Notes: generated from the letters alone by a model not told the origin. A stretch of 64,000 bases of DNA from Primula veris (GCA_963682055.1 OY821749.1:28961631-29025630), one strand, 5' to 3'. Counted from the stretch's first letter, positions 10,263 through 22,001 are shown. A program made the numbers and translations.

Positions 10263-13200
10263 ATGGCAGGTTCAGCAACTTTTCTGGAGATATTACTTGC
10301 TATATTCCTTCCACCAGTCGGTGTTTTCCTTCGATATGGTTTAGAGGTATGTATATATTTTTCTAATTATAGTTTCCTGTAATCTCGGTAGATATATGTA
10401 ATGTGATGATAATGTGATCTACTATATTCTAGTTGGCAACTTTGCTTCGAGACAAGTTTATAGACTATAGTTAATTAATAGGAGTATGTACATGTTTTAA
10501 TCACACTTTTAAACCACTAGTAAAGTTTTACTACTACTCTACTATACTACTCCATTATTCAGGAGCTGCATGCGCGCTTTTTTGAAAGTTATTATATTTA
10601 TACTAGAGAAAAACATGGTACATAAATAATTAAAATAATTATTCATTAACGTTGTAGGGTCAGACCCGTTCAAACGGACTAATTGTCTAACAGTCACTTA
10701 TGTATTTTTTTTTAAAAAAAATTACAGCTCAATCAAAACAAAAATAAAAAAACAAATATAATATTTACTGAACCCTGTCCTAAACTTAAATATTAATTAA
10801 AAATTTCTAAATTTTTTTTGATATATTTTATTTGATGATTCAATAAAATAAAAACTCAAATATAATATTATAGAACTCTATTTGAGAGTACCATAAAGTT
10901 AAATATATGGCCAAATAGCGAACTCTTAACTTTCGGGTTGAAAATGAAATTCTAAATTTGTTGGTTTTGGTACTATTTCGAATACAATAATGAAAGGACA
11001 ATAAATAAAAGAGACAGGAACGCAAAGGAAATAAACAATTTTATTTCTCACAATTGGAATATGAATTACAATTCCTGACTCAACAAATAAATAAAACTGC
11101 TGGACTGAAATAAAGAAACTGCCGGACTGGTTTTACAGAAACTGCCGGACTGGTTTTACAGAAACTGCCGGACTGGTTTTAACAAACTGCCGGACTGGTT
11201 TTAAACAAACTGCCGGACTGGTTTTAAACAAAACTGCCGGACTGGTTTTAACAAAACAAACTGGACTGGTTTTAAAGCATAAAAAACTGCCGGACTGGTT
11301 TTTAACAAATAAAAAACTGCCGGACTGTTTTTTGTAAATACTGGAAATTACAGAACTGAAAAGTAAATAACAGAATCGAAAGACTGAAAGTAAACAGTAC
11401 TGAAATGTAAATACAGAAAAGAAACAGTACAGGAAAGTAAATTACAGAAATGAAACGGTACTGAAATGAAATGGACAGAAAGTAAAAGACTGAAAAATAA
11501 ATAACAGAAAGTAAAAGAAGAGGCAACTGCTGAGCAGTTTCCCTTAAACAATATTTCCCGAACCACCTTTAAAAGTTTCTGGTTTCGGGACTTTGTTCCC
11601 AAGGTACAACTTCTATCTCAGAGTGTTTCGTATGGAAACCGGCACCGAACCACAGGTCGAGCTGTTGGTGGTGCGGTTCTCTCTCACTAAGTGTATGCTT
11701 ATGCTTATGCTGTGAGTTGTGTGTATGATGGTGTGTTCAAATGAGAGGGGGAGGGCTGCCTTTTATAGGCTCTATAGAAACCGCAGCCATAATTGTGGTC
11801 ATTAATTCCGGGAGTTACACCCACAGAATCCGCTCAATTTAATTCTGAAACCGCAGCATTTAATCTCATTCATTGCTGACGTTTCTCTTGCTGGAAACTC
11901 TAGGGACTCCTTTTGTATTTTATACAAAACTCCCTATTCGGGTTTGGACCCAAGACCCAAGACCCGAGACATTCCCCAAATCCCAAATCCCAAATCCCAA
12001 ATCCCAAATCCCAAATCCCAAGCCCACGCCCGTGCCCGAGACACGAGACACGAGACACGAGACACGAGACACGAGACACGAGACACGAGACACGAGCGAG
12101 CGCGCGTGTGTGGTACACACTAATACTCTTAGGTGTATGTGGACATGTTAGTTTAATAACTACATGGGTTGGTATGGTATATATATTGTAAGATTAACTC
12201 TTAATCTTCCAATATGAGATTATTCTAAATGGTTTTCTCATTAACCATTTCGTTTTTTTCCAGATTTTTTTTTTCCAGATTTGAGCTTCCGAGGTACCAA
12301 CTTTGAAGCCACTTTGTATTCACACCCATTCTCCGAATAGGTCATGTGATATACCGTTACGAAGCTCGTCACACGGGCTACTCAACCACGTTGAGTACGG
12401 TATAAACAACTCAGCGCTGTTACACGAAATAATGACTCGAAGTTGGTCCAGTGACCATTCGGAAACACCCATGTTTTCACATGTTTTTCCAACAATCCCC
12501 CACATGAATGCAATTGGCTGAAAATAAAATGCTCCTAAATGCATACGAGAGAAAACCGCAAGAGTTCACTGCATAAGGACAGGTAGCACGCGCCTTGAAC
12601 CTGCCGTAGTGACGTAAAATCTGATATGCTACTATTGGGCCCTTTAGCGTTTGTGCATACCAGGGTAATGCGCACACAGTGTCCCCTCTACACCACTTAC
12701 TAAGCCCTTTGGTTGTTGTCCATATTTGGCCGTGGACTGTCTTGGCAAAGTTCAACCGAGTGCTCTAGTGATTTAGCCCATGGCTCATCACATAGTATCG
12801 GCCATACACACTCGTCATAGGTGATTTCAAGTCAAGGGTGTCCTGACTCACCCCTCTCGACCTTCGAGATACTTGTTTTCATTAAGAGCCTCATGCTCAC
12901 CCTTAAGATGGTCTAGGTCTATCACTCTTTCATCCTATAAATGGGCTGGGAACTTAAGTTCCCGAGTGCTTTGTTCGGTCACCCCCACAGTTCGGTTTTC
13001 CCGTTGAACCCGACGCTGGAGAATCCAGTTCGGGTTGGGTTGCCTCTGAGGAGGTTTCCAGTTTAATGGGCTTCAACCCCATTCCCCTCGATGAAACTTC
13101 AACTCCTACCTGAGTCAAGCCTTTTGTAAATGGATCCGCTATATTGTCTTTAGATCTCACAAAATCTAAGGACACCACACCGTTAGCTAACAATTCTCTT

Positions 13201-16200
13201 ACGGATTTATGTTTCCGACGAATATGTCGGGACTTTCCATTATACATATGATCCTGCGCCCGTCCAATAGCCGACTGACTATCGCAGTGCATGCTTATTG
13301 CTGGGACAGGTTTCGGCCACATTGGAATTCCTTCCAGAAAGCTTCTCAGCCAATCAGCCTCTTCTGTTGCTAGATCCAATGCTATGAACTCAGATTCCAT
13401 AGTTGATCTAGCTATGCACGTCTGCTTGGATGATCTCCATGAGACAGCTGCTCCTCCCATCACGAACACATATCCGCTAGTGGATCGTGTACTGTTGGAA
13501 TCCGAGATCCAGTTTGCATCAGAATACCCTTCCAGTACAGCTGGATATCTGGTATAATGCAACTCTCGGTCTGCTGTGTATCTCATGTATCTGAGAAGTC
13601 TCATGATGGCCTTCCAGTGTTCCTCATTGGGATTACTGGTGTACCTACTCAGTCTACTCACTGAGTTGGCTATGTCTGGTCTAGTACAGTTCATGACGTA
13701 CATCAGACTGCCTATTATTCGAGAATATTCCAATTGTCTCACACTCTCCCCAAAGTTCTTTTTCAGGGTGGTTGAGATCTCTATCGGAGTTCTGGATGTA
13801 GCTCTACTATCTTTATCAAATTTGTCAAGCATCTGTCTGACATAGTGAGTTTGAGATAGCGCATATCCGTCTGATGTCTTGGTAATTTTCATACCAAGTA
13901 TAACATCAGCGACACCCAAGTCTTTCATCTCGAATTTTTGTGACAACATTTTCTTAGTGGAGTTGATGTTATCAATACTCCCTATTATAATCATGTCATC
14001 TACGTAGAGGCAGACTACCACGTAGTCCTTTTCATTTCCTTTTACGTAGACGCATTTGTCACATTCGTTTATCCGAAAACCGTTTGATAGCATCACTCTA
14101 TCAAATTTTTCGTGCCATTGTTTAGGTGCTTGTTTAAGTCCATACAAGGACTTCACAAGTTTACACACCTTGTGAGCTTTACCTGGAACCACAAACCCTT
14201 CCGGTTGTTCCATGTAAATTTCCTCTTCCAACTCACCATTCAAGAACGCCGTTTTAACATCCATTTGATGTATTTCCAGATCGAACAGTGCTGCGAGAGC
14301 AATGACTATCCGGATTGACGTCTTCCTGGAGACAGGAGCATAGGTGTCGAAATAGTCGACACCTTCGGTTTGTCTAAAACCTTTCACTACAAGCCTAGCC
14401 TTGTATTTCTCGATTGTTCCATCGAGCTTTCTCTTCCTCTTGAAGATCCACTTGTGTCCTAGTGGCTTACACCCGGGTGGTAGATCCACTAGTTCCCAAG
14501 TGTGATTTTGTAATATCGATTCAACCTCATTGTTGATCGCTTCCTCCCAATATTGGGCTTCCGGGGATGACATTGCTTGTTTGAATGTCGCCGGTTCGCC
14601 TTCTATCATGAAGGTTACAAAATCTGGACCGAAAGTCGTTTCCTTTCTAGCCCTTTTACTACGTCGAGGCTCTTCTTCTTCTTACTCCAACGGTTCACTT
14701 GCCCCCACATTTTCCTCACTGTTTGACTCCTCAGTCTCTACAGTTACGGAAGACTTGCGGGGAAAGATCTCCTCGAAGAAAGAAGCTTCTCGAGCTTCGA
14801 TGATAGTATCTGTATGCACATCGGGATTATCCGACTTGTGCACGAGAAAACGATAAGCACTACTGTTTTGTGCATATCCTATGAACACACAGTCTACCGT
14901 CTTTGGCCCTATTCTCGTTCTTTTAGGAAGCGAGACAAGGACCTTCGCGAGACAACCCCAAACCCTTAAGAATTTATAGCTCGGCCTATGGCCTTTCCAT
15001 AGTTCATAAGGTGGTTTATCACGTTTCTTATGTGGTAGCTTGTTCAATACATAGTTGGCGGAAAGCAGCGCTTCCCCCCACATGTTCTGGGGTAACCCAG
15101 AACTTATTAACATAGCATTCATCATTTCCTTGAGCGTCCTATTCTTACGCTCGGCAACCCCATTCTGCTCCGGAGAGTATGGGGCTGTCGTTTGATGTAT
15201 AATGCCATTTTCTGCGCATATCTGCGCAAACGGTGCTTCGTATTCACCGCCTCTATCACTCCTCAACATTTTAATCTTTTTATTGAGTTGATTCTCTACT
15301 TCGGTCTTATAAAGAGCGAATTTCTCTACCGCTTCGTCTTTACTTCTCATTAAGTAGACATAGCAGTATCTAGTACAATCATCTATAAACGTGATGAAAT
15401 ACTTTTTCCCTCCTCGCGTTTGTATAAACTTTAAGTCGCATACATCCGTGTGTATTAGACCGAGAGGTTCAGTACTTCGTTCAATATGTTGATACGAAGA
15501 CTTGGTTAATTTTGCTTCAACACAAACCTCACATTTATGTTGTTTATCAAATACAAAATTAGGTAGTAGATTCAGTGATATTAATTTCTTCATAGAATTA
15601 GCATTCACATGACCTAATCTACCATGCCATAAATTAAATGAATCGCAAGAATAAGCAAACGAAGTTTTATTGGCCACTTGGGCAACATTCACGATTACAT
15701 TATTCTTGGTATTGGCCTCAGCCTTAGTACCCTCAATAGCTAACTCGGCTTTAGGAGCCGGAGTACCAACATTTAATTTAAACATGCCGTTGGTCATATA
15801 GCCACGGCCTACATTCATTCCGTTTAAAGTGATTACAATTTTTGCAGATTCAAATACAAGTTTAAATCCTTTGTTCACCATCACGGACCCGGAAACCAGA
15901 TTCTTGCGAATTTTTGGCACATGGAGCACGCCATTCAGTGTGAGCTCCTTTCCCGATGTCATCTTCAGCAGCACGGTTCCTTTTCCTTCCACCCTGGAAG
16001 TAGCCGATTTCCCCATGAAGCAGCTCTCATTGTCCACGGCCGTATAGGTCTTGAACATCCATTTGCTGGCACAGATGTGACTAGTGGCGCCTGTGTCCAG
16101 CCACCATTCCTTTGGGTTGCTCCCCACCAGGTTCACTTCCGAGACCACAGCACTCAGGTGCATATAGTCCTGTCCAGCATCATCTCCTCCCTCAGCCACA

Positions 16201-19200
16201 TTAGCTTGAGCAGGTGCCCTCTTCCTCCCTTTCCCTTGGAACTTCCTCTTTGGGGGGGGGGGGGGGGGGGGGGGTTGGGCTTGTCGGTGCGCATCTTACA
16301 ATCCGCGGCACGATGGCCCGGTTTGTTGCACACAAAGCAGTCTCCTATGAATTTCTTCTTGAGAGAGGCACCGACTCCGCTGTCAAAGCGTTTCCGCTTA
16401 GACACAGCGTCCTCAACCACATGGGCCTTGGCAACCGCGTTGCCTGCTCCGCCACCGCCTTTCCTTCTGGATCGGCGGTTGCTTTGCTCAACATTGAGCC
16501 TCTCAATGAGTCCCTCCAAGGTCATAGCCTTTCGCTTGTGTTTCAGGTAGTTTTGAAACTCTTTCCAAGAAGGTGGCAGTTTCTCAATCATTAATGCCAC
16601 TTGGAAAGGTTCGTTGATAACTAGCCCTTAAACCTCAAGCCTATGGTATATGAGTTGGAGTTCCTCAACCTGCTCGATAACACTCTTCCCATCAGTCATC
16701 ATGTACTCGTGAAAGTCCGTGACGACAAATTTCTTTGCGCCAGCGTTATTCACTTTGTACTTTCGTTCGAGAGACTCCCAAAGCTCCTTTGCAGAAGCCT
16801 TGGGCTCGAATACACTGAAGAGAGTGTCATCCAGAGCACACAGGATGTAGTTCCGGCATAGGTAGTCGCCGTGTTTCCACGCTTCCACCGCCGAAACCGT
16901 CTGCACGTCCTCATCGTCCTCGCTTAGGACGGGTGCAGACTCCTTAAGAAACCGGGTCAGATTAAGGGCAGTTAAATAAAACAGCATCTTTTGCTGCCAA
17001 CGTTTGAAGTTGTTGCCCCTAAACTTTTCCGGTCTCTCCAGTTGAGAGGTTGGCAACATTGGCATCGCCGGTGTTGCCGGAGCCTTGCCCTTTGCCCTGG
17101 CTGCAGCCACAAGCGCTGCCTTGGCCGCAGCCTTAGCAGCAGCCTGTGCTGCGGCCGCAGCCGCAGCCATAGCATCAGCCTCTGCCGCAGCAGCGTCGGC
17201 CGCAGCCTTTGCCGCAGCAGCTTCGGCCTCAGCCTGAGCCTGAGCCCCCCCACTCGCAGCGCTCGCATTGTTATGGCTACTGCCAATCACAAGTGCGCCC
17301 TGTACGTTTTCCGAAGAAACGGTGGGTATTTGGTCCTCATTAGTCATCTGAAATGACAATATAAAACCGTTTAGTTTCTCGCAAGAAAACTAAATTCTTT
17401 ATCGCAAATACTAATTATAACTTAATTAGATTGCTTCAAAAGAATAAAAACCAATGAAAGAGATTCTAGCGTGAAAATCAAATCACTTTTGATTTCACTA
17501 AGAATTCTTTATATTATTCTAGAATAAAAAGATTAAAACCAATTCGGATTTATTCTATGTGCAAATTTCAATTTCTAGTAAACTAGCAATGATTTTGCGA
17601 GAATAAAAACCGAGACGTCAACAACAATAAAATAAAAAAGAAAAGTCCTTTCTTATTTCGAAAATAGAAAAACCAAAAAATGATATTGTTTAAGATTGTT
17701 GGTTTTGGTACTATTTCGAATACAATAATGAAAGGACAATAAATAAAAAAGACAGGAACGCAAAGGAAATAAACAATTTTATTTCTCACAATTGGAATAT
17801 GAATTACAATTCCTGACTCAATAAATAAATAAAACTGCTGGACTGAAATAAAGAAACTGCCGGACTGTTTTAAAGAAACTGCCGGACTGGTTTTACAGAA
17901 ACTGCCGGACTGGTTTTACAGAAACTGCCGGACTGGTTTTAACAAACTGCCGGACTGGTTTTAAACAAACTGCCGGACTGGTTTTAAACAAAACTGCCGG
18001 ACTGGTTTTAACAAAACAAACTGGACTGGTTTTAAAGCATAAAAAACTGCCGGACTGGTTTTTAACAAATAAAAAACTGCCGGACTGTTTTTTGTAAATA
18101 CTGGAAATTACAGAACTGAAAAGTAAATAACAGAATCGAAAGACTGAAAGTAAACAGTACTGAAATGTAAATACAGAAAAGAAACAGTACAGGAAAGTAA
18201 ATTACAGAAATGAAACGGTACTGAAATGAAATGGACAGAAAGTAAAAGACTGAAAAATAAATAACAGAAAGTAAAAGAAGAGGCAACTGCTGAGCAGTTT
18301 CCCTTAAACAATATTTCCCGAACCACCTTTAAAGGTTTCTGGTTTCGGGACTTTGTTCCCAAGGTACAACTTCTATCTCAGAGTGTTTCGTATGGAAACC
18401 GGCACCGAACCACAGGTCGAGCTGTTGGTGGTGCGGTTCTCTCTCACTAAGTGTATGCTTATGCTTATGCTGTGAGTTGTGTGTATGATGGTGTGTTCAA
18501 ATGAGAGGGGGAGGGCTGCCTTTTATAGGCTCTATAGAAACCGCAGCCATAATTGTGGTCATTAATTCCGGGAGTTACACCCACAGAATCCGCTCAATTT
18601 AATTCTGAAACCGCAGCATTTAATCTCATTCATTGCTGACGTTTCTCTTGCTGGAAACTCTAGGGACTCCTTTTGTATTTTATACAAAACTCCCTATTCG
18701 GGTTTGGACCCAAGACCCAAGACCCAAGACCCGAGACATTCCCCAAATCCCAAATCCCAAATCCCAAATCCCAAGCCCAAGCCCAAGCTCACGCCCGCGC
18801 CCGTGCCCGAGACACGAGACACGAGACACGAGACACGAGACACGAGACACGAGACACGAGACACGAGACACGAGCGAGCGCGCGTGTGTGGTACACACTA
18901 ATACTCTTAGGTGTATGTGGACATGTTAGTTTAATAACTACATGGGTTGGTATGGTATATATATTGTAAGATTAACTCTTAATCTTCCAATATGGGATTA
19001 TTCTAAATGGTTTTCTCATTAACCATTTCGTTTTTTTCCAGATTTTTTTTTCCAGATTTGAGCTTCCGAGGTACCAACTTTGAAGCCACTTTGTATTCAC
19101 AGCCATTCTCCGAATAGGTCATGTGATATACCGTTACGAAGCTCGTCACACGGGATACTCAACCACGTTGAGTACGGTATAAACAACTCAGCGCTGTTAC

Positions 19201-20086
19201 ACGAAATAATGACTCGAAGTTGGTCCAGTGACCATTCGGAAACACCCATGTTTTCACATGTTTTTCCAACAAAATTTACATTGAAAACTGCTATATCGAG
19301 AGTCTGACTAAGCCTATCTGACTTATTAACATTACTGATAATTATTGGCTGAGCTTAAGGTAGGTTAGTGGTTGATGACGAAGATTAAGAACATTGAAGA
19401 TTACAATTGATGTGTTCGAACTTAAATATTATAATTGCTTTCTTTTGGCGGTGCTAAAATAGAACAAGTAACATTGATTTCGTTTCTATCATCAAACTGA
19501 TAACCTAATTGAGTGAAGATATTGTATTGAACAAGCGACCTTACCCGTGGTTTATTTATCTTTCTAAATGGCAATCTCCTAATACACACTAGGAGAGCGA
19601 TTTATAGATTTTAAGCGAGGAGTGTCAAAGCCTTTGTTTTAAAAGGCTTCGCTAAAATCTCCCACTTTTTTTGTGTTGAAAATTTACGTGCCCATAGTTG
19701 CTCAAAGGGTCTTGCTTACAAATCTAGTGAGAAACGCTAATGTAAACTGTTTATTATTTCGATATAACAAAGTTCGTGACCTATTTCGGCCGACTGCCAA
19801 ATTAACAAGGAAAATGTTCCATTTCAAGTATCCTTCACATTACCGGAAAGTTTTGAGCTAGCCCGAGTTTGGGGGGTATATTTTTTTCAAATTTAGAGTT
19901 TGTACTAATTAGTAATTAAATATAGTGAGAATTCATTGCAACTCGTTTCACATTATATAATTATATTCATTCAACATTTTAATGGTTTTACGCAATTTGC
20001 AGATGGAGTTTTGGATCGACTTATTGCTGACTATCTTGGGTTACATTCCTGGGATTATATATGCCATTTATGTCTTAGTCATATAA
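10263..20086 (+). CDS. RCI2/PMP3-family plasma-membrane proteolipid (low-temperature/salt-responsive), two exons
   Basis: Exons 10263-10346 and 20003-20086 give a 55-residue protein. The donor is GAG|GTATGT, the acceptor is TTTGCAG|ATG, and the intron is phase 0. Exon 1 encodes hydrophobic helix 1, with the family signature [11 protein letters not shown]. Exon 2 encodes [20 protein letters not shown], the family's second helix. Known members are about 52-58 residues with two membrane helices; they are induced by cold, salt or dehydration and help control plasma-membrane potential and ion balance. Length and both signatures fit exactly. The odd feature is the intron: 9656 bp, of which 8313 bp is an antisense copia element plus its target duplication, leaving about 1.34 kb of original intron. 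Splicing is inferred from consensus sites; whether such a long intron is still removed efficiently is unknown. The C-terminus, ending VLVI, lacks the Lys common in relatives. Confidence 0.9.
10347..10958 (+). other. Intron 1 of the RCI2-like gene, part upstream of the insertion
   Basis: AT-rich intronic sequence between the exon 1 donor and the retrotransposon. No further exon or repeat recognised. The last five bases, AAATT (10954-10958), are the left copy of the target-site duplication. Confidence 0.7.
11094..11334. repeat. Tandem AAACTGCCGGACTGG repeats in the 3' LTR
   Basis: About ten imperfect copies separated by short A-rich linkers. They lie downstream of the LTR TATA box in the element's orientation, so they should be part of the transcript (R/U5). 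Confidence 0.9.
11973..12096. repeat. Two heptamer microsatellites in the 3' LTR
   Basis: First (AAATCCC)n, then, after a short GC-rich linker, about eight copies of GAGACAC. They lie upstream of the TATA box in the element's orientation, i.e. in U3. All reading frames across them are open, which creates false ORFs rich in RDT/HETRD. Confidence 0.95.
12495..12505 (-). other. Polypurine tract of copia element 1
   Basis: Read on the minus strand, TGTGGGGGAT directly precedes the 3' LTR start TGTTGG, as expected for the plus-strand priming site. Confidence 0.8.
12954..17359 (-). pseudogene. Copia Gag-Pol polyprotein, broken by two stops and a frameshift
   Basis: Segments in order on the minus strand. 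17359-16628: Gag with an Ala-rich N-terminus. 16600-16154: rest of Gag with the zinc knuckle [14 protein letters not shown]. 16199-14682: protease ([12 protein letters not shown]), pre-integrase HHCC region and integrase ([25 protein letters not shown] for the D,D,E triad). 14609-12954: RT (YVDD within [11 protein letters not shown]) and RNase H (ending in an ADPFTKGL motif). The breaks are an in-frame TAA at 16628-16630, a frame change associated with the run of C on this strand (G on the plus strand, about 16251-16274), and an in-frame TAA at 14682-14684. The first and last lie in otherwise continuous frames. The copy cannot make a full polyprotein without suppression; the homopolymer slip could also be a sequencing error. 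The copia lineage is not assigned. Confidence 0.9.
16251..16274. repeat. Poly-G tract at the Gag frameshift
   Basis: An almost uninterrupted run of G on the plus strand (C on the coding strand), encoding a Pro run just after the Gag zinc knuckle. The frame upstream (ending at 16154) and downstream (open from 16199) differ, so the length of this run decides whether Gag and protease are joined. Confidence 0.8.
17360..17696 (-). other. Leader of copia element 1
   Basis: AT-rich untranslated leader between the 5' LTR and the gag start. No canonical initiator-Met tRNA primer site is seen next to the LTR edge; a different primer or an internally primed mechanism is possible. Confidence 0.6.
17697..19271 (-). 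repeat. Copia element 1, 5' LTR (right)
   Basis: 1575 bp, same termini as the left LTR. It has one more AAACTGCCGGACTGG unit (17832-18095), a longer (GAGACAC)n run (about 18808-18874) and an extra AAGCCC-type stretch (about 18770-18790). The length differences from the left LTR lie in these repeats. Confidence 0.95.
18519..18527 (-). promoter_or_regulatory. LTR TATA box of copia element 1
   Basis: On the minus strand this reads TATAAAAGGC, a strong plant TATA box, placed between the heptamer repeats (upstream) and the 19-bp repeats (downstream). It defines the U3/R side of the 5' LTR. Confidence 0.7.
19272..20002 (+). other. Intron 1 of the RCI2-like gene, part downstream of the insertion
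   Basis: Starts with the right AAATT target duplication and ends in the TTTGCAG acceptor. Contains a short AAGCC...GGCTT inverted repeat near 19630-19650. No exon seen. Confidence 0.7.
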
Positions 20087-21962
20087 TAAGTATAAATGCA
20101 TATGGACAAGGGCGAAACTTGATATCAGTGTAGTTTCACTTTGGACTACTTTTAGCTTGTGTTCTACTTTAATGCCCAGTTTTATTCACATCATGGTTCG
20201 TCTTTTCTAGATTTGTTGTTGCGAAATGCCATGTGATTTCGATTGTAACACGCTTGTGTGTGGTATATGTTTTGGAATTTAAGATATTATTTTGTTGCCT
20301 AATGACATTGCGGAGAATGTGAACTTGAGGTGAGTTTTGCATACTTATTTCTTTTCCGGAGGTCACCCATCCTCAAAATATATTCGTATGGCTGCCTTGG
20401 TGTCAAAACTTGCATTATGTATAAATCAAGTGAATTAGAGATTGCTTTGTATATTCTAAATTGATTTGTATTACTTTCTCGATGGACATGCACTCTCTGA
20501 AAAGAGAGGACACTAGCAACTCTTGTTTGCAACAATTTACGCAATGATTTTAGGTTTTGAAGAAAATATAAGAATGTGTGGCCAGCAAGATGTTCCAATC
20601 TTCAATAGACAAAGTTCTATTAAGGTCTTTTGTCGCAAATTAACGAATCAAGTTTTCTCTTGAGTTTGCCCTTGATTCTATAATTGTTTGGAAAGTTGTA
20701 ATGAAACAAAACTATAAAGTTCAGTTATTCCACCTTTTGTCTTTTGAAGGAAATGGGACAACAGAATGGATAATATCATAGAAAACAACTGCTTAATCCA
20801 AAATTGGGAGTTAGGCTTAACACTCCCAATATTTTATTTGGTGCATCTTTTTCGTTCTCATCTTTATTTACTCGACGACCCTACTTTGACCGCGTTCGTT
20901 CCGGCCATTGGAAATTCTTTGACCGCGTTTGTTCCGGCCATTGGAAAACTTGCCAGAAAACATCATACGAAGTCTCTAAAAAAACACAACTCAGATGAAA
21001 TTTAATTGAAAACCTCAATCAAATCTCGTCACTACATATTTTAAGTTGATCGAATATGGGTAGATCTGGTAATGGCCTGTCGGCGAGGAGCAGACTAGAG
21101 ATAGTTTGATGTAGGAATATGGTACTTGCAATTTATGCATATGCTACCTCGATATAACGTATATTTCGATATAAATTGTGAAAAAAAGCATATCGAAGTT
21201 TATATGGTAGTATATGCCATATGGGACTTGGGAGTAGAATACATGATATGTATGTATTTTAAAGACATAAGAAAGTTTAACATTATCACCATAATATAAT
21301 AGTTTGGCATACAAGTACAGAAATTGATCATGTTTTGTCAACTTTTTTTTGAAAGGAACCAAGCAAAACAAAACAGGATGAATATACTTAATTTCCTCTC
21401 ATTATTCTTAATTTTCGAAAAGATAGCCAATCAGTCGAGTTTTAGAACTATTTTATTTTTTGAAAAAACATTAGAAGTCTAAGAGGGTGTCTATTCTAAT
21501 GTACTATTACAAGCAATACATTAGAATTAGTGTAACGAGTCAAGCTAACACCAAATTATCTAACGTATTCGACCATGTTTGGTTGAGATACTTGACATTG
21601 GCATTGGAATCCAAATGCAGCGGAGTCCCAAAATCCGTGCTTGGACTACGAATGGTCGGACGGTAAATAAAACCCAAGTGAATTTTGATTATGGATTTTA
21701 CATGGTTCAATAAGTTTCAACTTTCAAATCTAATAAATCCGAATATATTTTCAAAAACTGAATTATAATCCGGAAGAGTCATGTCCCAGTCCCACAACCA
21801 ATTTTATTTTGGTAAAAGAAACCAAATTATATGTACAATATTATTGTCAGGAAATTTGAAATTTGTTGAGGGTAAATAAATAGAGGAGCGTGAATATGAC
21901 GTGACAAATCAATCACGTAGCTGGAAAAAACAGTACTCCGCACGTATACATACATACATATA

Positions 21963-21970
<8 letters not shown>
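20087..21970. other. 3' UTR of the RCI2-like gene, then intergenic spacer
   Basis: The first ~200 bp are likely 3' UTR. A 33-bp tandem duplication lies at 20885-20950 (TTTGACCGCGTTYGTTCCGG core, twice). The remainder has no recognisable gene. The region just before 21970 is the promoter of the ICR-like gene. Confidence 0.5.
20885..20950. repeat. 33-bp tandem duplication
   Basis: Two adjacent copies with core GACCGCGTTYGTTCCGGCCA, differing at very few bases. The unit is GC-rich compared with the surrounding DNA. Confidence 0.85.

Positions 21971-22001
<31 letters not shown>

Larger units (their letters stand above)
10959..12494 (-). repeat. Copia element 1, 3' LTR (left)
   Basis: 1536 bp, TGTTGG...CCAACA. 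It contains about ten copies of a 19-25 bp repeat with core AAACTGCCGGACTGGTTTTA (11094-11334), an (AAATCCC)n heptamer run (11973-12024) and a (GAGACAC)n heptamer run (12038-12096). TTTTATA at 11761-11767 is the reverse complement of a TATA box. Confidence 0.95.
10959..19271 (-). mobile_element. Complete but coding-defective Ty1/copia LTR retrotransposon inside the RCI2 intron
   Basis: An 8313-bp element. Both LTRs begin TGTTGG and end CCAACA, and the element is flanked by AAATT on both sides (10954-10958 and 19272-19276), a perfect 5-bp target duplication. Transcription runs on the minus strand: the right LTR is 5' and the left is 3'. Gag, protease, integrase, RT and RNase H follow in the copia order (IN before RT). 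A polypurine tract (TGTGGGGGAT on the minus strand) adjoins the 3' LTR. Next to the 5' LTR I see no TGGTATCAGAG-type primer-binding site. The frame is broken three times (see the coding entry). LTRs differ by roughly half a dozen visible base changes plus repeat-number changes, so insertion was fairly recent. It is antisense to the host gene. Confidence 0.95.

Noticed and set aside
11094..11334. Regularly spaced ~23-bp repeats that look like a CRISPR array
   Set aside because: The spacers are short A-rich linkers and not unique sequence; the array is part of a plant LTR and is repeated in the second LTR.
11873..12191. Overlapping open frames in several phases, rich in RDTRHE or SRVSCL repeats (also 18633-18969)
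   Set aside because: They arise because the (GAGACAC)n and (AAATCCC)n heptamers have no stop in any frame. They lie in LTR U3 and share no start context or splice support.
15829..16594. Plus-strand open frames of 72, 209 and 126 codons across the copia gag-protease region
   Set aside because: They are antisense shadows of the minus-strand Gag-Pol frame and cross the poly-G tract.
20299..20598. 99-codon open frame on the minus strand next to the RCI2 3' end
   Set aside because: No domain or conserved motif; it overlaps probable 3' UTR sequence of the RCI2-like gene.
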